Shown piece by piece: positions 6,001 to 8,215 of a stretch of 8,215 nucleotides of DNA. The position numbers and the translations under genes were made by a program. This DNA is from Gammaproteobacteria bacterium. GTDB lineage: Bacteria > Pseudomonadota > Gammaproteobacteria > Steroidobacterales > Woeseiaceae. Numbering within the stretch: position 1 is the first letter of the stretch; every line of letters begins with the position of its first letter. The stretch lies in the NCBI GenBank assembly GCA_029881015.1, contig JAOUNK010000145.1, positions 1 through 8,215 on the forward strand. The letters run 5' to 3'. Under the pieces are notes generated by a model that saw only the letters and a list, made by a program, of their open reading frames with translations, ran no database searches and was not told where the DNA came from.

Positions 6001-7750
6001 GATCGAGAACAGGGAGATCGCGACGCAGATTATCGCCTGGCAAAACAAGCAGGTTGACGACGTGACGCTGTGCGTGCCACGACTGGTCACCGAGAACCGG
6101 GTCATCGCCGCGGTGAACGACCCGGATTTGTCAGAGCTGGTCATCCCGACGATCGACAACAACCGTACGCCGACACTGACCTATTTCGTGACACCGGGCG
6201 ACATCCTGCAGATCACGCTGCGCTTTATCGGCAAGCGCGAAAACCTGCAGACCGTCGCAGCCGCACTCGAAAACGACATCATTTCTTACGTGTTCGCGTC
6301 GCAAGCGGCAAACACGGGCGAGAACGACCTGGGCATCAACCGGGAACAGGTCGTCAACGACCGCACACCGGCCACGTTCAACTTCCAGAACGGTGCGCAG
6401 GTTCTTGAAGCCAATGCGCCGGGCGGTGCGTCACTCCCCGCGGACTACGTCACGGCAACCAAGGACGATGCAGCGGTTGACGTTACCTGCCTGCCCACGC
6501 TACCCACCGTTATTCCGCTGAATATCCTGAACGGCGGGACTGCGACAGACCTGTCCTGTTGGGCAACCACCGACAACGGCGTGACCGCCGGGTTGGACCT
6601 CGCCGTCAGCGTCTTCGATACCGAAGCACCGGTTATCGATCCGACCAGCGTGCCCCAGGTTTCGCCGGTGGAGGCGATTTCCCCGAGCGGTGCGATTGTG
6701 ACATTCGCGAACCCGACGGCATCGGACATCTGGGGTGTCGACGGCGATGTCGACGTCATATGCGCACCACCCTCGGGTGACGAGTTTCCGTTCAGCGCCC
6801 CGGGACCGACGACCACAACGGTCAGCTGCATCGCCACGGACGACAGTGGCAATGTCTCGGAGCCCGAGACCTTTGACGTCGTCGTCGAGGACACTCAGGC
6901 GCCGACGATCGGAGACGTGATCGGCTACGATCCGACGCCACCCCCGGTCGTGCTCGGCGCGGACCAAAGCTCGTTCCTGCTGACCTGGGATTTTGCCGTC
7001 AATGACGCAGACGCGTCACCGGCTGTCGAATGCACGCCGGGTACCGCGGTGAGCGCCGTACCGCCCCTGTACGTCTTCAATCACGACTTCCCGGTTGGTG
7101 TAACGCCGGTCAGTTGCACGGCGACCGACAGCAACGGCCAGTTTGCCTCGATTTCGTTCTCCGTTGAAATCGTCGACGTAACGCCGCCGGTTATCACGCT
7201 GAACGGCGACGACACCGTCACCCTGGATGCGGGCTCAGGCCCTTACCAGGACGCCGGCGCGACCGCGATCGACAACGGCGACCCGGATGTAAACGTGACG
7301 ATTGAGGTCGATGCTGACGCCGTCGATACGAATACGCCGGGTACCTACACGGTAACGATCACGGCGACTGATCCGTCGGGCAACACGAGCACGGCCACGC
7401 GCACCGTCTTAGTCGAATTCTCCTACGGTTTGACCGGCATCATCCCGGCAAAGACGAACGTGAGAATGGGTAGTTCCAATCCCTTGCGCTGGGCATGGCT
7501 GGATGCGGACGGCAACCCTGCCGACTCGTCGGGCGACATGCAGTTCCTGCGGATCGAAGACTGTGTCACGGGAGCGCTCATCATCAACCCGGCCGGTGAC
7601 CCGGGCACGAGCGGCTTCCGCTTCAAGGCCGACAACTGGTGGCAGTACAACTGGGATTCGATGGCCCCGGCCGGCGCCGAGTACTGTGCGTACGTCGTCA
7701 GTGGCCGAACCGGCCAGGAGATGCAGTCTCCGAATATCGGCGTGCGCTAG
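3077..7750 (+). CDS. Giant secreted multidomain protein: sialidase-like propeller, NPDQF pentapeptide array, HYR/Ig-like modules, PxKF-like C-terminus
   Basis: This 1557-residue protein has a Sec signal peptide (MFKRAIAS..., likely cleavage VPA|QS after residue 24). Residues about 35-600 resemble a sialidase-superfamily propeller. They show the N-E-x-S-x-A-x-N-P opening (52-60), Asp boxes SLDSGRSF (90-97) and TDDYGTNW (250-257), a degenerate box at 387-393, and blade motifs IAWWDSRRD (422-430) and LAWTDARN (581-588). Close cysteine pairs C56/C68, C125/C130 and C415/C420 suggest disulfides and so an extracytoplasmic location. Residues about 640-815 look like a beta-sandwich. Residues 832-911 are 16 NPDxF/Y units, and a second sandwich-like segment runs to about 1120. 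HYR-like modules lie at 1181-1271 and 1272-1366, a DUF5011-like module at 1367-1446, and a PxKF-like module at 1447-1557. No sorting tail (LPXTG, PEP-CTERM) or transmembrane anchor is visible. Function is unknown; adhesion or polymer binding is inference. I see no catalytic signature. Confidence 0.9.
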   Translation: MFKRAIASATMLAVITVFPTTVPAQSMVEQNSNVVGRTAPGYYRGIPGMQDNEGSCAINPILPRNIVCAWNASGGSDDAIGDTWLRFSESLDSGRSFFNRYLNGSNLDPVTSIGQQFAADPVMMCWPGGCGTVMLASSRAENGGQGGGIYIQWMADLNTESGFRKAFKINLDQVYRSTGSKFADKPHAIYMLDEDNPGTVDVAFDVELPDGTGGFRTERIVRSWPRARILVVFALFNPSKNDIEILTTFTDDYGTNWSNPRQIAQTSGRDQGVSVAAIGNTVFFGFRRFATSGDTDDIMGVVSTDRGDRTGKPFVVAQDVCVYDVPTLPSTANSTAAAARTNDFPWVSEDGSRFIMVYSERRRSSDGGCLTIPGEPSDSRIVASIGSANGKNWSTPVEVAPNADHGFQFMPVVDCSLGVCQIAWWDSRRDSARVRDFMNAQGGPVANAALAAFEGVPILADFNFPVGGGSNEVIQFRRTADMYTKKVTITNGQLSAPDEPSLASRYRLGLYDNALVELEANPFNVKAYRTNSVPFMSDYSSMSSAKHRLVFDPSQPQQAPFWESNSGPNALDPDAEPSFWLAWTDARNMRGQLYTAAIDGQPPFARTPEPPTIAATNENASPDEPVADPAATLTAEALEDFNPAAGSCTPISAANAPPAGTYFPALNNRVKDSDIYGALVESRVTAWSLNPTKTLGSIQRVYTIIAENESLAARQFRFEIANQPTGDPATSRASWKQLPWDPSGGAFLAVAPTTSVVETAGPQSSVTVALFVVSELPINPVNVQVFDESSNALVSSITVNGTLESGPLLSPNGTINVAEIHNPELLAPDQFNPDQYNPDQYNPDQFNPDLFNPDQFNPDQFNPDQFNPDQFNPDQFNPDQFNPDQFNPDQFNPDQFNPDQFNPDQFNPDQFNTNLTDADDLHNPEIPQPNLVGVPRDTGDTVVKLDVNFGLKNVGNTATPYTLDFAIADSNILALIENREIATQIIAWQNKQVDDVTLCVPRLVTENRVIAAVNDPDLSELVIPTIDNNRTPTLTYFVTPGDILQITLRFIGKRENLQTVAAALENDIISYVFASQAANTGENDLGINREQVVNDRTPATFNFQNGAQVLEANAPGGASLPADYVTATKDDAAVDVTCLPTLPTVIPLNILNGGTATDLSCWATTDNGVTAGLDLAVSVFDTEAPVIDPTSVPQVSPVEAISPSGAIVTFANPTASDIWGVDGDVDVICAPPSGDEFPFSAPGPTTTTVSCIATDDSGNVSEPETFDVVVEDTQAPTIGDVIGYDPTPPPVVLGADQSSFLLTWDFAVNDADASPAVECTPGTAVSAVPPLYVFNHDFPVGVTPVSCTATDSNGQFASISFSVEIVDVTPPVITLNGDDTVTLDAGSGPYQDAGATAIDNGDPDVNVTIEVDADAVDTNTPGTYTVTITATDPSGNTSTATRTVLVEFSYGLTGIIPAKTNVRMGSSNPLRWAWLDADGNPADSSGDMQFLRIEDCVTGALIINPAGDPGTSGFRFKADNWWQYNWDSMAPAGAEYCAYVVSGRTGQEMQSPNIGVR
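5555..5809 (+). repeat. In-frame tandem array of 15-bp units encoding NPDQ[F/Y] pentapeptides
   Basis: Sixteen consecutive units of exactly 15 bp (5570-5809, residues 832-911) encode NPDQY, NPDQY, NPDQF, NPDLF and then twelve NPDQF. An APDQF unit (5555-5569) leads in. The consensus is AACCCGGAYCAGTTC. Nearly all variation is synonymous. The Asp codon alternates GAT/GAC over units 6-11 and 13-16, so the higher-order unit is 30 bp. Positions 5645-5704 and 5750-5809 are identical 60-bp blocks. The only amino-acid changes are Tyr in units 1-2 and Leu850 in unit 4, all near the 5' edge, which fits older, diverged edges and a recently homogenised core. Confidence 0.97.
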
Positions 7751-7753
7751 GTA

Positions 7754-8215
7754 TTACTGCATGCGCTGGCGGGCATCGTTCGCCAGCGCATCAGCCTCCG
7801 GACGGCGACTGATAAAGGTCATGTAGTTTTGCCTGGCGTCGTGCAGCATGCCGAGTTCCTGCTGGGCGCGACCCTGCCAGTAGGGCAGCGTCGCCATGTA
7901 GTGCCACGTAGGCAGATCGTCGAGGAACAAGGCACTGGCCTCACCCCTGCGTTCGAAACAGGCGGTGAATTCGTCAAGCGCTTCGGCGGCATAGCCCGCC
8001 TCGAGATAGGCGATACCCCGATGAAAACGCAAGAGCCAGAGGTCTGCCAGCGCAACGCCTGAGGAGATCGAATCGAGCGCGGCCACCGCGTCGCCGGCGG
8101 CCAGTGCCACCCTGCCGTCGATGAGCGCAGCATACGCGCGATTCTGCGGCTGCAGGTTCGACTTCAGCTTGTTGGCGATGAGTCGGGCAGCGTCCGAATC
8201 GCCGATGGCCAGGTA
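7754..8215 (-). CDS. TPR-repeat protein, C-terminal part (5' end outside window)
   Basis: The minus frame is open from the right edge to a TAA at 7754-7756, giving the last 153 residues. The GTG at 8110 is only an internal codon, because the frame continues upstream to the edge. The sequence is alpha-helical with tetratricopeptide-like pairs. These are YLAIGDSDAARLIANKL, then AYAALIDGRVALAAGDAVAA, then LLRFHRGIAYLEAGYAAEAL, and finally LPYWQGRAQQELGMLHDA followed by YMTFISRR. The string 'ALFLDDLPTWHYMATLPYWQGRAQ' at the junction of the last repeats resembles the tails of large proteobacterial signalling proteins, where TPRs follow a Ser/Thr kinase or winged-helix domain. That N-terminal part is not in view, so the output domain is unknown. 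TPRs normally mediate protein contacts. The gene converges on the giant secreted-protein gene, with only three bases between the stops. Confidence 0.8.
   Translation of the reverse strand, partial: YLAIGDSDAARLIANKLKSNLQPQNRAYAALIDGRVALAAGDAVAALDSISSGVALADLWLLRFHRGIAYLEAGYAAEALDEFTACFERRGEASALFLDDLPTWHYMATLPYWQGRAQQELGMLHDARQNYMTFISRRPEADALANDARQRMQ
7761..7791. terminator. Perfect 11-bp hairpin just past the convergent stops
   Basis: ATGCGCTGGCG (7761-7771) and CGCCAGCGCAT (7781-7791) are exact reverse complements separated by a 9-nt loop. The GC-rich stem begins 11 nt after the stop of the giant secreted-protein gene and lies within the last codons of the opposing TPR gene. No U-tract follows on the plus strand. 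It may act as a 3' stabilising stem or weak terminator for the long mRNA. Selection on the coding strand alone (Ala-Leu-Ala and Arg-Gln-Arg-Met codons) is the competing explanation. Confidence 0.4.

Noticed and set aside
4577..6043. Long minus-strand open frame (488 codons) containing a VELVRVELIR-type repeat
   Set aside because: It lies wholly antisense to the giant secreted-protein gene. Its length comes largely from the 15-bp array, whose period is a multiple of three, so a repeat without stops stays open in a given frame on either strand. There is no signal peptide, domain or ribosome site, and the composition is Arg-rich as expected for an antisense shadow in GC-rich DNA.

Overview
The window looks like chromosome from a Gram-negative bacterium with a GC-rich genome (roughly 60% by eye). 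A marine or environmental gammaproteobacterium is my best guess. The clues are a DUF5916-type outer-membrane protein, a lipoprotein with a classical lipobox, a Sec-exported giant protein with disulfide-type cysteine pairs, and a TPR tail of the kind found in large proteobacterial signalling proteins. No mobile element, tRNA, rRNA or CRISPR array is visible. The taxonomic guess is inference only.

Layout, left to right. (1) Positions 1-539, plus strand: the C-terminal end of a DUF5916 beta-barrel-like protein. (2) Positions 536-1192, minus strand: a complete hemolysin III/PAQR-type seven-helix membrane protein. Its stop codon overlaps that of (1) inside a CTAG palindrome. (3) A 98-bp divergent intergenic region. 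(4) Positions 1291-2976, plus strand: a lipoprotein of the UshA/5'-nucleotidase family with both metallophosphatase and C-terminal substrate-binding domains. (5) A 100-bp intergenic region with a plausible promoter and a strong ribosome-binding site. (6) Positions 3077-7750, plus strand: a 1557-residue secreted multidomain protein that fills more than half the window. (7) Positions 7754-8215, minus strand: the C-terminal end of a TPR protein that runs off the right edge, three bases from the stop of (6).

The most interesting object is gene 6. It has a signal peptide, a sialidase-like (BNR/Asp-box) propeller region without recognisable sialidase catalytic signatures, a beta-sandwich-like segment, and then 16 uninterrupted NPDQ[F/Y] pentapeptides. 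A second sandwich-like segment, HYR/Ig-like modules, a DUF5011-like module and a PxKF-like C-terminal module follow. The pentapeptide array is exact in length at the DNA level (16 x 15 bp). It shows an alternating GAT/GAC pattern that points to growth by 30-bp and 60-bp duplications. Both sides carry degenerate units that keep the same five-residue spacing of hydrophobic residues.

The genes do not form an obvious pathway. The strands alternate, and only genes 4 and 6 are co-directional. Four of the five proteins act in or across the cell envelope: barrel, inner-membrane PAQR protein, surface or periplasmic nucleotidase, and secreted multidomain protein.
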